In this document: positions 1 to 6,599 of the stretch, in pieces
Layout: each line of letters opens with the position of its first letter
Numbering within the stretch: the stretch's first letter is position 1
DNA from: an uncultured Oscillospiraceae bacterium
GTDB taxonomy: Bacteria; Bacillota_A; Clostridia; Oscillospirales; Oscillospiraceae
NCBI GenBank assembly: GCA_947631215.1
Contig: CANRKN010000049.1
Coordinates: 1-14,582 of the forward strand
Length of the DNA stretch: 14,582 bases
Reading direction: 5' to 3'
The notes under the pieces: generated by a model
Seen by the model: only the letters and a program-made list of their open reading frames with translations
Told to the model about the DNA's origin: nothing
Database searches by the model: none
Made by a program: the position numbers and the translations under genes

Positions 1-366
1 GCAGGCGGGGCACTGGATGGAGCCCTTGGCCAGCACGTCCTCGTCGAAGGTGACGGTCTCGCCGCAGGCGGGGCACTGGCACTCATAAAAGGCGGTCTCC
101 CCGTCCCAGTCCTCGATCTCGTCCTCGTCGTCCTCATCCTCTTCGTCGCCGAACAGGACGGTCTCCACATCCTCCAGGTCGTCGCTGACCGCGTCCAGAC
201 CCTCGTCCAGCTCCGCGATGTCGGCGGCCAGGTCCTCCTGGTCGATGGCCAAATCCTCTAAAACGTCCAGGATGGTGGTGAGTATCTTCCCCTCCTTCTG
301 CTCGGGGTCGATGCCCAGGCCCTCGGTCAGGCCCTTCAGATACGCGACTTTCTCCGCAGTGGTCAT
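1..366 (-). CDS. CD1247 N-terminal-domain-type zinc-ribbon protein (3' end outside window)
   Basis: Small acidic protein of unknown function; 122 residues are visible and the frame runs off the left edge. Residues about 1-45 (MTTAEKVAYLKGLTEGLGID onward) form a helical N-terminal segment that I recognise as the CD1247-type domain of Clostridia, which is usually found just downstream of efp. An Asp/Glu-rich linker follows at about residues 60-84. A zinc-ribbon begins at about residue 95 with two CPAC knuckles (CQCPACG, then CPAC at residues 119-122), so Zn binding is likely. The start is set by an AGGAGG Shine-Dalgarno just upstream (around 372-379). The gene sits 25 bases downstream of efp on the same strand, so it is probably co-transcribed with pepP-efp. 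The family is often auto-labelled as a transcription factor, but I see no DNA-binding domain in the visible part. The family call is fairly secure; the function is unknown. Confidence 0.82.
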   Translation of the reverse strand, partial: MTTAEKVAYLKGLTEGLGIDPEQKEGKILTTILDVLEDLAIDQEDLAADIAELDEGLDAVSDDLEDVETVLFGDEEDEDDEDEIEDWDGETAFYECQCPACGETVTFDEDVLAKGSIQCPAC

Positions 367-391
367 GGCAAAAGCCTCCTTACAGTTCAGC

Positions 392-955
392 TCATCCCTT
401 GGCCCGGCCCAGGTACTCCCCGGTGCGGGTGTCTATCTCGATGCGCTCGCCCGGCTCGATGAACAGGGGCACCTTGATCTCGGCGCCGGTCTCCAGGGTG
501 GCGGGCTTGGTGGCGTTGGTGGCGGTGTTGCCGGCGAAGCCGGGGTCGGTCTCGGTGATCTCCAGGGTCACGAAGTTGGGGGCATCCACGGCGAAGACGA
601 CGCCCTTGTAGGAGTTGACGGTGCAGACCTCGTTCTCCTTGACGAAACGGAAGCCGTCGGAGAGCTTGGACTTGTCGATGGGGATCAGCTCATAGGTCTC
701 GCCGTCCATGAAGTAGTAGATATCGCCGTCGGCGTAGCTGTACTCCATGTTCTTGCGCTCCACGTAAGCGCTCTCGAACTTGGCCGTGGGGTTGAAGGAG
801 GTCTCCACCACCGCGCCGGTGATGACGTTCTTCATCTTGGTGCGGACAAAGGGGGAGCCCTTGCCGGGCTTGACGTGCTGGAACTCGATGACCTGCATCA
901 CCTGGCCGTCCATCTCGAAGGTCACGCCGTTGCGAAATTCGCCTGCTGAAATCAT
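392..955 (-). CDS. efp: Translation elongation factor P
   Basis: EF-P binds between the P and E sites of the ribosome and relieves stalling at polyproline stretches. The protein has 187 residues, the full family length, with three beta-barrel domains: the KOW-like domain I (1-65), and OB-like domains II and III (about 66-187). The functional loop reads KPGKG, with Lys32 at the tip, the position that is post-translationally modified in relatives (5-aminopentanol in Bacillus subtilis, beta-lysine in Escherichia coli). The domain III signature is clear ([26 protein letters not shown], and [11 protein letters not shown] at the end). A GGAGG site lies about 9 bases upstream of the ATG. No epmA, epmB or other modification gene is visible in the window, so the Lys32 modification is unknown. 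The gene has its own promoter at 997-1025 and follows pepP by 80 bases. Confidence 0.97.
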   Translation of the reverse strand: MISAGEFRNGVTFEMDGQVMQVIEFQHVKPGKGSPFVRTKMKNVITGAVVETSFNPTAKFESAYVERKNMEYSYADGDIYYFMDGETYELIPIDKSKLSDGFRFVKENEVCTVNSYKGVVFAVDAPNFVTLEITETDPGFAGNTATNATKPATLETGAEIKVPLFIEPGERIEIDTRTGEYLGRAKG

Positions 956-996
956 ATAAATATCCTCCGTATGAGTTGTATGTGTCTTAACGATTC

Positions 997-1025
997 ATTC
1001 TACTATATTTTCGCCCTGTTGGCAA
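997..1025 (-). promoter_or_regulatory. Sigma-A-type promoter of efp
   Basis: Reading leftward, a -35 box TTGCCA (1020-1025) and a -10 box TAGAAT (997-1002) are separated by exactly 17 bases in a locally AT-rich stretch. This predicts a transcript start near 990 and a short leader of about 35 bases ending in the GGAGG site of efp. It would let efp and the downstream CD1247-type gene be transcribed independently of pepP. Found by reading consensus boxes only. Confidence 0.65.
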
Positions 1026-1035
1026 CCCCTGATTT

Positions 1036-2091
1036 TTACAGCACTATCAACTCTTTGGGGGCTTTTGTCAGATTCTCGGCCCCGCCGTCGTGGAGCCACA
1101 GCATGTCCTCGATGCGTACGCCGAACTTTCCCGGCAGGTAGATGCCCGGCTCGGCGGAGATGACCGCCCCCTCGGGCAGCACGTCCTGGCCGGCGGCGCC
1201 GGGGTTCTCGTGGATCTCCAGGCCCAGGCCGTGGCCGAAGCCGTGGCCGAAATACGCCCCATAGCCCGCGTCGGCGATGACCTTCGCGGCGGCGTTGTGG
1301 ATGTCCACGCCCACCACCCCGGGGGCGGCGGCCTCTATGCCGGCGAGCTGGGCCTTGAGCACCACGTCGTACACATGGCGCATCTCGTCGGTGGCATGGC
1401 CCACCGCCACGGTGCGGGTCATGTCGGAGCAGTAGCCATTGTAAAGCGTGCCGAAGTCCATGGTGAGAAAGTCCCCATCCTTGATGACCACGTCCCCGGG
1501 CACGCCGTGGGGCATGGAGCTCTTGGCGCCGGTGACCACGATGGGGTCGAAGGAGTTGCCCTCGCCGCCGTATTTATACATTCTATATACAAGCTCCGCG
1601 GCCACCTCCTTCTCCGTCATGCCCGGGCGGATGAGCCCCAGCACCTCGTCCAGGGCTTTCTCCGCGATGCGCTGGGCTTTGACGATGGAATCCACCTCGT
1701 CCTGGTCCTTGCTGGCCCGCAGGGCGGTGAGGATGGTCTTTTCCTCTATAAGGGGCACGCCGAGGGCCTCCTCCAGCCACTTCCACTGGCCGTGGGAGAG
1801 CCTGTCCGGCATGGCGGCGGCGCTTTTGAGGCCGTTTTGGGCGAAGAGCTCCCCCAGCACGGCGCCCAGCTTCTTCTCCCGGGACACGCACAGGACCTCC
1901 ATGTCCTTTATGGCCGCGGTAGCCGCCTCCACATACCGGGAGTCGGTGACGACCCAGGCTTTGTTCGGGGTGATGACGGCGGCGCCGTCGTCGATGTGGA
2001 AGCCCGAGGCGTAGCGGATGCTCACCGCGTCGGTCATCACCAGGGCGGGCAGGTCCCCCAGGGCCTGCTGTATCTTCTTCACATGGGACAT
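1036..2091 (-). CDS. pepP: Aminopeptidase P / Xaa-Pro peptidase family (M24B)
   Basis: Metallopeptidase that removes residues N-terminal to proline or cleaves Xaa-Pro dipeptides in the cytoplasm. There are 351 residues from the chosen start: a creatinase-like N-terminal domain (1-120) and a pita-bread M24 domain (130-351). All five metal ligands can be placed: Asp212 in TMDFG, Asp223 in CSDMTRT, His287 in GHGFGHGLGLEIHE, Glu314 in SAEPGIY and Glu328 in RIEDM. His283 and His294 match the substrate-site histidines of the family. The start at 2091 is preferred because AAGGAG (2101-2106) lies 9 bases upstream. An in-frame ATG at 2109 overlaps the comEA stop (ATGA) but has no ribosome site. The neighbour efp matches the Bacillus yqhT-efp arrangement. 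Whether it is an aminopeptidase P or a dipeptidase cannot be told from sequence alone. Confidence 0.93.
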   Translation of the reverse strand: MSHVKKIQQALGDLPALVMTDAVSIRYASGFHIDDGAAVITPNKAWVVTDSRYVEAATAAIKDMEVLCVSREKKLGAVLGELFAQNGLKSAAAMPDRLSHGQWKWLEEALGVPLIEEKTILTALRASKDQDEVDSIVKAQRIAEKALDEVLGLIRPGMTEKEVAAELVYRMYKYGGEGNSFDPIVVTGAKSSMPHGVPGDVVIKDGDFLTMDFGTLYNGYCSDMTRTVAVGHATDEMRHVYDVVLKAQLAGIEAAAPGVVGVDIHNAAAKVIADAGYGAYFGHGFGHGLGLEIHENPGAAGQDVLPEGAVISAEPGIYLPGKFGVRIEDMLWLHDGGAENLTKAPKELIVL

Positions 2092-2100
2092 AATATTACG

Positions 2101-2106
2101 CTCCTT
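2101..2106 (-). promoter_or_regulatory. Ribosome binding site deciding the pepP start
   Basis: AAGGAG on the minus strand, 9 bases before the ATG at 2091. It lies inside the ORF that would start at the ATG at 2109, so it argues for the shorter pepP product. It also overlaps the last codon positions of comEA, implying translational coupling. Confidence 0.7.
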
Positions 2107-2456
2107 CATTCGATATAGGGTGCGATCTGTTCGTATAGGGCCGGGCCTATGCCCTCCACCTGCGTCACGTCCTCCGGGGCGGCGAAGGGGCCGTGCTCCT
2201 CCCGCCAGGCGATGATGCGCCCCGCCAGGGCCGGGCCCAAACCGGGCAGGTCGTCCAGCTCCGCCTCCGTGGCGGTGTTGAGGTCCAACGCCGCGGTCCC
2301 GGCCGCCAGCGCGGCCTCATCCACCGGCCCCGCCGCCATGGCCAGGGGCTTATCGTCCAGGACGTACCAGGCCAGCGACGCTCCCAGCAGGACAGCCGCC
2401 AGCGCCCACAGCGCGGCGTTCAGGCGGGATGCATTTTTACTGGAAGGCTTTTGCAT
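2106..2456 (-). CDS. comEA: ComEA-like helix-hairpin-helix DNA-binding protein, membrane-anchored, minimal form
   Basis: Probable membrane-anchored DNA receptor of the competence type. The 116-residue product has a short basic N-terminus, one membrane segment (about residues 14-33, LNAALWALAAVLLGASLAWY), a short Ala-rich spacer and a C-terminal double helix-hairpin-helix. That domain reads LDLNTATEAELDDLPGLGPA then VEGIGPALYEQIAPYI and is typical of ComEA. The SLBB domain found between anchor and HhH in full-length Firmicute ComEA is absent. The start is uncertain: the reading frame is open up to an ATG at 2549, but neither that ATG nor the one at 2456 has a clear ribosome site. I chose 2456 because it puts the membrane anchor at the N-terminus and leaves the divergent promoter outside the gene. 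The stop overlaps the upstream alternative ATG of pepP. No comEC or comEB is in view, so a role in uptake is inference; a general HhH nucleic-acid-binding role is the alternative. Confidence 0.82.
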   Translation of the reverse strand: MQKPSSKNASRLNAALWALAAVLLGASLAWYVLDDKPLAMAAGPVDEAALAAGTAALDLNTATEAELDDLPGLGPALAGRIIAWREEHGPFAAPEDVTQVEGIGPALYEQIAPYIE

Positions 2457-2486
2457 ATATTCAATGATATTTAATAAAAAACAAGG

Positions 2487-2515
2487 TTGCTTTTCTCCGG
2501 CTTTTTTTCTATAAT
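2487..2515 (+). promoter_or_regulatory. Strong sigma-A-type promoter for the carboxypeptidase-like operon
   Basis: A -35 box TTGCTT (2487-2492) and a perfect -10 box TATAAT (2510-2515) are spaced by 17 bases. They lie in the AT-rich gap between the divergent comEA and the gene at 2578. The predicted transcript start near 2522 gives a leader of about 55 bases that ends in GGAG six bases before the ATG. No obvious operator or leader structure is seen. The same AT-rich block must also serve comEA on the other strand, where I find only a weak -10-like TATTAT. Confidence 0.75.
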
Positions 2516-2577
2516 AGGTAAGAACGACTTTCGATATTACGCTGTACATATCATATCACAGTTTTCCGGAGAATGAC

Positions 2578-4251
2578 ATGAAAAAATACAGGCTTTTGTC
2601 CCTCCTGCTTATAATATCGCTGTTTGTCTGCCTGCTGCCCGTTCAGGCCATGGCCCTGGATGACCCCCAGACCACGGCCCGGTCCGCGGTGCTCATCGAC
2701 GCGGACACCGGCGACATCCTCTACCAGAAAAACGGGGACCTGACCATGTTCCCCGGGGGGCTTACTATGCTCATGACGGCGCTGCTGGTGGCGGAGGCCA
2801 TCGACGTGGGGAGCGTGAACCTTGCCGATGAAGTCACCGCCTCGGAGACGTTCCGCTACAACGTGAGCCCGGAGAGCATCACTGCGGACCCCGCCGTGGT
2901 GCCCGGCGAAAAGCTGACGGTGGAGGAGCTTCTCTACTGCTCCCTGCTCCGGTCCGCGGCGGACACCTGCAACATGCTGGCCGAGCGGGTCAGCGGCACG
3001 GTGGATGCCTTCGTGGAGGCCATGAACCGGCGGGCCCAGGAGCTGGGCTGCACCAACACCCACTTCGTCAACGCCAACGGCCAGGCCGTTGCCGCCGGCG
3101 AGAACCATCAGACCACCGCCCATGACCTGGCCCTCATCTGCCGCCAGCTGGTGACGAAGCCCGCCATCCTGGCCGTGAGCCGGGCGGCCAGCTATACCAT
3201 CGGCGCCACGGAGGTGGCCGGCAGCCGCACCGTGTATAACGCGAACTACCTCCTGGACCCCACCAGCGAGTTCTACTACCAGCACGCCTACGGTCTGAAG
3301 ACCGGCTATTCCGCCGCCCTGGGCAACTGCCTGGTGGCCGCGGCGGACCTGAACGAGGTGAACGTGGTGGCGGTCATCTTGGGCTGCCCTGAGAATGGCG
3401 ACCAGTTCCGGGACGCCATCACCCTGTTCGACTGGGCCTTCGACAACTACAGCTACCGCCAGATCCTGAGCCCCATGGACACTTTGGACACGGTGGAAGT
3501 GTCCACGGGCAGCCCCTCCAGCATCGGCGTGCGGGCGGAGACCGCCGTGAGCCTTCTCCTGCCCAACGACCAGGAGCTGGGGAACGTGGAGTACGCCATC
3601 CAGTATGCCCATGAGCAGGCCGGCACGGAGCTGGAAGCGCCCATCAGCGCCGGGGAATATCTGGGCACCGTGACGGTCCGGGTGGACGGGGAAGACCACG
3701 GCACGGTCCGCCTTGTGGCGGCCGGAAGCTCCGACATCTCCCGCCTGGACTACCTGCAGACCCAGCTGAAGGGCATGATCCAGACCCCCGCCGTCCGGCA
3801 GATATTGTCCATTCTGGTCATCATCTTCGGGGTGTATCTGCTGCTCACAGTCATATACTTCATCCAGCGGCTGCACCACCTGCACACCCTGCGCCGCGCC
3901 CGGAAGGAGCGGGCGGCGTCCCGGGCCCGGCAGGAGGCCCAGTGGCTGGACGTGCCCCGGGAGGACGAGGAGCCCGCGGGGTACATCGGCCAGCCCCCGG
4001 CCCGGTATGATGAGCCGGAGGAAGAGGAATATGAGGACGACGAACCGGCGGAGCCCGACGATAGGTACGGCGGCCGCCATGCCGGCGGAGAGCGCCGGGC
4101 GGTCCCGCAGGAGGACGAAGAGCCGGAGGAGGAAGAGCCCGAGGACGACGAGGCGCCTGAGGAGGATGCCGGGCCTGGGGAGGACCCCGGCGCGGACCCC
4201 GTGGTGTCGGACGACGACATAGAAGATTTTTTCCGCGACTATAAGCTCTGA
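2578..4251 (+). CDS. D-alanyl-D-alanine carboxypeptidase-like membrane protein (S11 family), catalytic motifs degenerate
   Basis: The fold is that of S11/DacF-type enzymes, which trim the terminal D-Ala of peptidoglycan stem peptides outside the membrane. There are 557 residues: a signal peptide (1-26, ending VQAMA), a transpeptidase-like domain (about 30-275), a PBP5-type beta domain (about 290-380), one membrane helix (409-431) and a 126-residue tail. The tail starts basic (RRARKERAASRARQ) and becomes extremely Asp/Glu-rich, ending in SDDDIEDFFRDYKL. The usual active-site SxxK is replaced: in FPGGLTMLMTALL, Gly61 is where Ser belongs and Met64 where Lys belongs. The SxN motif reads Ser126-Ala-Ala128. 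Only KTG (241-243, GLKTGYSAA) survives. Hydrolysis is therefore unlikely and a binding or scaffolding role is plausible. The frame is intact with normal codon usage, so it is not a decaying pseudogene. It leads an operon with the next one or two genes. Confidence 0.88.
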   Translation: MKKYRLLSLLLIISLFVCLLPVQAMALDDPQTTARSAVLIDADTGDILYQKNGDLTMFPGGLTMLMTALLVAEAIDVGSVNLADEVTASETFRYNVSPESITADPAVVPGEKLTVEELLYCSLLRSAADTCNMLAERVSGTVDAFVEAMNRRAQELGCTNTHFVNANGQAVAAGENHQTTAHDLALICRQLVTKPAILAVSRAASYTIGATEVAGSRTVYNANYLLDPTSEFYYQHAYGLKTGYSAALGNCLVAAADLNEVNVVAVILGCPENGDQFRDAITLFDWAFDNYSYRQILSPMDTLDTVEVSTGSPSSIGVRAETAVSLLLPNDQELGNVEYAIQYAHEQAGTELEAPISAGEYLGTVTVRVDGEDHGTVRLVAAGSSDISRLDYLQTQLKGMIQTPAVRQILSILVIIFGVYLLLTVIYFIQRLHHLHTLRRARKERAASRARQEAQWLDVPREDEEPAGYIGQPPARYDEPEEEEYEDDEPAEPDDRYGGRHAGGERRAVPQEDEEPEEEEPEDDEAPEEDAGPGEDPGADPVVSDDDIEDFFRDYKL

Positions 4252-4294
4252 GACTGCCGAAGACCGGCGATAATAACGACAGGAGGGCGAGGAA

Positions 4295-4840
4295 ATGCTG
4301 CTGCATACCAGGGCGAGGATGCTGTCCATCCACGACAAGGTGGAGGTGCTGAACGAGGCGGATGAGGTGGTCTATTCCGCCGAGAGCAAGGTGCTGTCCA
4401 TCCACCACGCCACCACCGTCCGGGACGCCCGGGGCCGGGAGGTGGCCAAGATCACCCAGAAGCCCCTGTCCCTCCATGAGACCCACGACATCGAGATGGC
4501 CGACGGGGAGAAGATCGAGCTGAGGACAGAGCTGTTCCACGTGATGAAGGACGTCATCGACCTGGAGGGCCTGGGCTGGCAGCTCCACGGCGACGTCCTG
4601 GAGCACAATTACGAGATCGTGAACCAGCTTGGCGCGACGATCGCCGCCGCCCACCACAAGTGGGTGTCCGTCCACGACGTGTACTACATCGACGTGATGG
4701 ACGAGAGCCAGACGGATAAAATAGTTTGCGTATACCTGGCCCTGGAGCAGATCATCCGCATGCGGGAGTTGGAGCGGGCCAACGCCGCCGGCGGGACCGC
4801 CGCTGCGGCCGGAACAGCCAACCGGAACGACCAAAATTAA
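4295..4840 (+). CDS. LURP-one-related (YxjI/LOR family) protein
   Basis: A 181-residue protein of the LURP-one-related family, a tubby/scramblase-like beta-barrel around a central helix, known from plants and from Bacillus YxjI. Biochemical function in bacteria is not established. The family pattern is visible: an N-terminal strand set with VEVLNEADEVVYSAESKVLSI, a second part ITQKPLSLHETHDIEMADGE, and C-terminal strands IAAAHHKWVSVHDVYYIDVM before a helix (LALEQIIRMRELERA). Residues about 160-181 are an Ala-rich tail. There is no signal peptide or membrane segment, so it is probably cytoplasmic. An AGGAGG site lies about 10 bases before the ATG. It follows the carboxypeptidase-like gene by 43 bases without a terminator, so they are likely co-transcribed. 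A hairpin follows at 4856. Confidence 0.85.
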   Translation: MLLHTRARMLSIHDKVEVLNEADEVVYSAESKVLSIHHATTVRDARGREVAKITQKPLSLHETHDIEMADGEKIELRTELFHVMKDVIDLEGLGWQLHGDVLEHNYEIVNQLGATIAAAHHKWVSVHDVYYIDVMDESQTDKIVCVYLALEQIIRMRELERANAAGGTAAAAGTANRNDQN

Positions 4841-4855
4841 CAGCGGAACTATCAC

Positions 4856-4882
4856 GCCCCCGCTGACGAAGCGGGGGCTTTT
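4856..4882 (+). terminator. Intrinsic terminator / attenuator between the LURP-one gene and the GH13 gene
   Basis: A perfect 9-bp GC-rich stem (GCCCCCGCT 4856-4864 with AGCGGGGGC 4870-4878) with a 5-base loop GACGA is followed by TTTTCCTT. It starts 15 bases after the LURP-one stop and the T-run ends about 16 bases before the GH13 start codon. The T-run is short, so leaky termination is likely. Confidence 0.7.
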
Positions 4883-4897
4883 CCTTGGAGGAGAGCA

Positions 4898-6547
4898 GTG
4901 AACATACTCTATGACTGCCGGAATATTGCGGACAAGGACCCCTTCGGCCCCGTAAAGGTGGGGCAGGAGTGCCGCATCCGCATCCGCATTCCGGCAAAAT
5001 GCGGCGCGCGCCGCGTCATCCTCACCGCCGACAGGCTGGGGGCGGAGCTCACAAAGCAGGGGACCGACGGGCCCTACGATATCTTCGCCGGGGCGTTCGT
5101 GCCCGGGGAGACGGGGCTATATTTCTACAAATTCCACATCTGGGACAAAAACGGGGACTACGATCTTTTCAAGGCCGGGAACGGCACCAACATGGGCGCC
5201 GGGGACCCGTGGCAGCTTTCCGTGCTGCCGGCGGACTACGACCCGCCGGAGGCGTACCGGGGCGTGGTGTACTATCAGATATTCCCCGACCGGTTCAATA
5301 AGAGCGGGAAGTGTGACCTGACGGAGAAGCTGCATCCCTACACCGTCCGGAAATTCGATACCTTCGTGCCCCGGGCCAAGAATGCCACCGACTTCGCCGG
5401 GGGCAACCTGCGGGGCATACGGGAGAAGCTGGACTATATCGCGGGCCTTGGCGTGAAGGTCATCTATCTCAACCCCATCGTCATGGCCTGGTCCAACCAC
5501 CGATACGACGCGGCGGACTATATGCGGGTGGACCCCATGCTGGGCACGGAGGAGGACTTCACCGCCCTGTGCCGGGCGGCCCATGAGAAGGGCATGCGCA
5601 TCGTGCTGGACGGGGTGTTCTCCCACACCGGCAGCCATAGCAAGTACTTCGACGCCACCGGCGAGTTCGGTGGGGGCGCAGTGTCGGCAGGACCCGCCTC
5701 TCCCTATTATAAGTGGTACGATTTTCAGGAATTTCCCCGGAAATATACGGCTTGGTGGGGCGTGGAGGTAATGCCCTGCGTCAACGAGCTGGACCCGGAC
5801 TACATGGAATACATCCTGGGCGAGGAGGGCGTGGTGGCCACGTGGCTGCGCCGGGGGGCGGATGGGTTCCGCCTGGACGTGGCCGACGAGATCCCGGACG
5901 AATTCCTGGCTGCCCTGCGCAGGCGGGTGAAGGCGGTGAATCCCGACGCCGTGGTCATCGGCGAGGTCTGGGAGGACGCCTCCAACAAGATAAGCTACTC
6001 CGTCCGCCGGAAATACTTCACCGGCGCGGAGCTGGACGGGGTCATCAACTACCCCTTCCGCACGGCGATATTGAACTTCGCCGCCGGAAAGGACGGGGGC
6101 GAGGCCTTGGCGGAGACGGTCCAGACCCTGGCGGAGCACTATCCCGCGGCGGCCCTGGACTGCACCATGGCGGTGCTGGGTACCCACGACACCGAGCGGG
6201 TGGGCACGATGCTGCCAGAGAAAAACGCCCGCCGGACGGCGGCCTTCCTCCAGTTCGCCCTGCCGGGCAGCCCGGTCATCTACTACGGGGACGAGGCGGG
6301 CCTCACCGGGGGCCGGGACCCCATGAACCGGCTGCCCTATCCCTGGGGGAAAGAGGATCAGGACCTGATCGCCCTCTATCGGGAGCTGGCGGAGCTCAAA
6401 AACGCCTATCCCGCCCTGCGGACGGGGGATATCCGCTTTGAGGCCGCCGGGCACGGGGTGATATCGTTCACCCGCCGGTGTGAGCAGGAGGCGGTCCGGT
6501 GCAGAGTGGACCGGACAACGGGAAGCTACAGCGTAGAGATCATATAA
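4898..6547 (+). CDS. Glycoside hydrolase family 13 alpha-glucan hydrolase (neopullulanase/cyclomaltodextrinase-like)
   Basis: Hydrolyses alpha-glucosidic bonds of maltodextrins, cyclodextrins or pullulan-type oligosaccharides. The 549-residue protein has an N-terminal beta-sandwich (about 1-115, ending in the FYKFHIWDKNG region), a (beta/alpha)8 barrel from about residue 124 (VVYYQIFPDRF) to about 500, and a short C-terminal beta part of about 45 residues. GH13 regions are clear: DGVFSHTG, GADGFRLDVADE with nucleophile Asp327, VIGEVWED with acid/base Glu356, and LGTHDTER with Asp431. There is no signal peptide, so the enzyme acts inside the cell on imported oligosaccharides. The start is GTG at 4898 with GGAGG eight bases upstream. 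No sugar transporter or regulator gene is adjacent. The hairpin at 4856-4882 lies directly before the ribosome site with no room for a promoter between them, so expression should depend on read-through. Exact substrate is not readable from sequence. Confidence 0.93.
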   Translation: MNILYDCRNIADKDPFGPVKVGQECRIRIRIPAKCGARRVILTADRLGAELTKQGTDGPYDIFAGAFVPGETGLYFYKFHIWDKNGDYDLFKAGNGTNMGAGDPWQLSVLPADYDPPEAYRGVVYYQIFPDRFNKSGKCDLTEKLHPYTVRKFDTFVPRAKNATDFAGGNLRGIREKLDYIAGLGVKVIYLNPIVMAWSNHRYDAADYMRVDPMLGTEEDFTALCRAAHEKGMRIVLDGVFSHTGSHSKYFDATGEFGGGAVSAGPASPYYKWYDFQEFPRKYTAWWGVEVMPCVNELDPDYMEYILGEEGVVATWLRRGADGFRLDVADEIPDEFLAALRRRVKAVNPDAVVIGEVWEDASNKISYSVRRKYFTGAELDGVINYPFRTAILNFAAGKDGGEALAETVQTLAEHYPAAALDCTMAVLGTHDTERVGTMLPEKNARRTAAFLQFALPGSPVIYYGDEAGLTGGRDPMNRLPYPWGKEDQDLIALYRELAELKNAYPALRTGDIRFEAAGHGVISFTRRCEQEAVRCRVDRTTGSYSVEII

Positions 6548-6556
6548 CATATAAAG

Positions 6557-6588
6557 GAAGGGCGCGCTCCCAACGGAGCGCGCCCTTC
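6557..6588. terminator. Bidirectional terminator hairpin between convergent genes
   Basis: A perfect 14-bp stem (6557-6570 with 6575-6588; core GGGCGCGCTCC) and a 4-base loop CAAC lie in the 52-base gap between the GH13 stop and the stop of the opposing membrane-protein gene. On the plus strand it is followed by a weakly T-rich GCGTATCTTTCT, on the minus strand by CTTTATATGTTATATG. Neither is a perfect U-tract, but stem strength and position suit termination from both sides. Confidence 0.75.
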
Positions 6589-6599
6589 GCGTATCTTTC

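Noticed and set aside
2092..2109. Longer pepP start (MKERNI...) at the ATG overlapping the comEA stop
   Set aside because: The AAGGAG ribosome site lies inside this extension and is well spaced for the ATG at 2091; the upstream ATG has no such site.
2551..4338. Open frame of about 595 codons on the minus strand opposite the carboxypeptidase-like gene
   Set aside because: No recognisable domain; composition is a Gly/Val/His/Arg-rich shadow of GC-rich coding DNA. It would also overlap the promoter, signal peptide and whole of the plus-strand gene.
4856..4882. Short hairpin before GH13 considered as another copy of the palindromic element at 12607-12720
   Set aside because: It is a single simple stem-loop lacking the CTTGT, AAAGGGGG and GGGGATTG blocks of that element.
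5117..6550. Open frame of about 477 codons on the minus strand opposite the GH13 gene
   Set aside because: Antisense to a gene with all GH13 catalytic motifs; no domain of its own.
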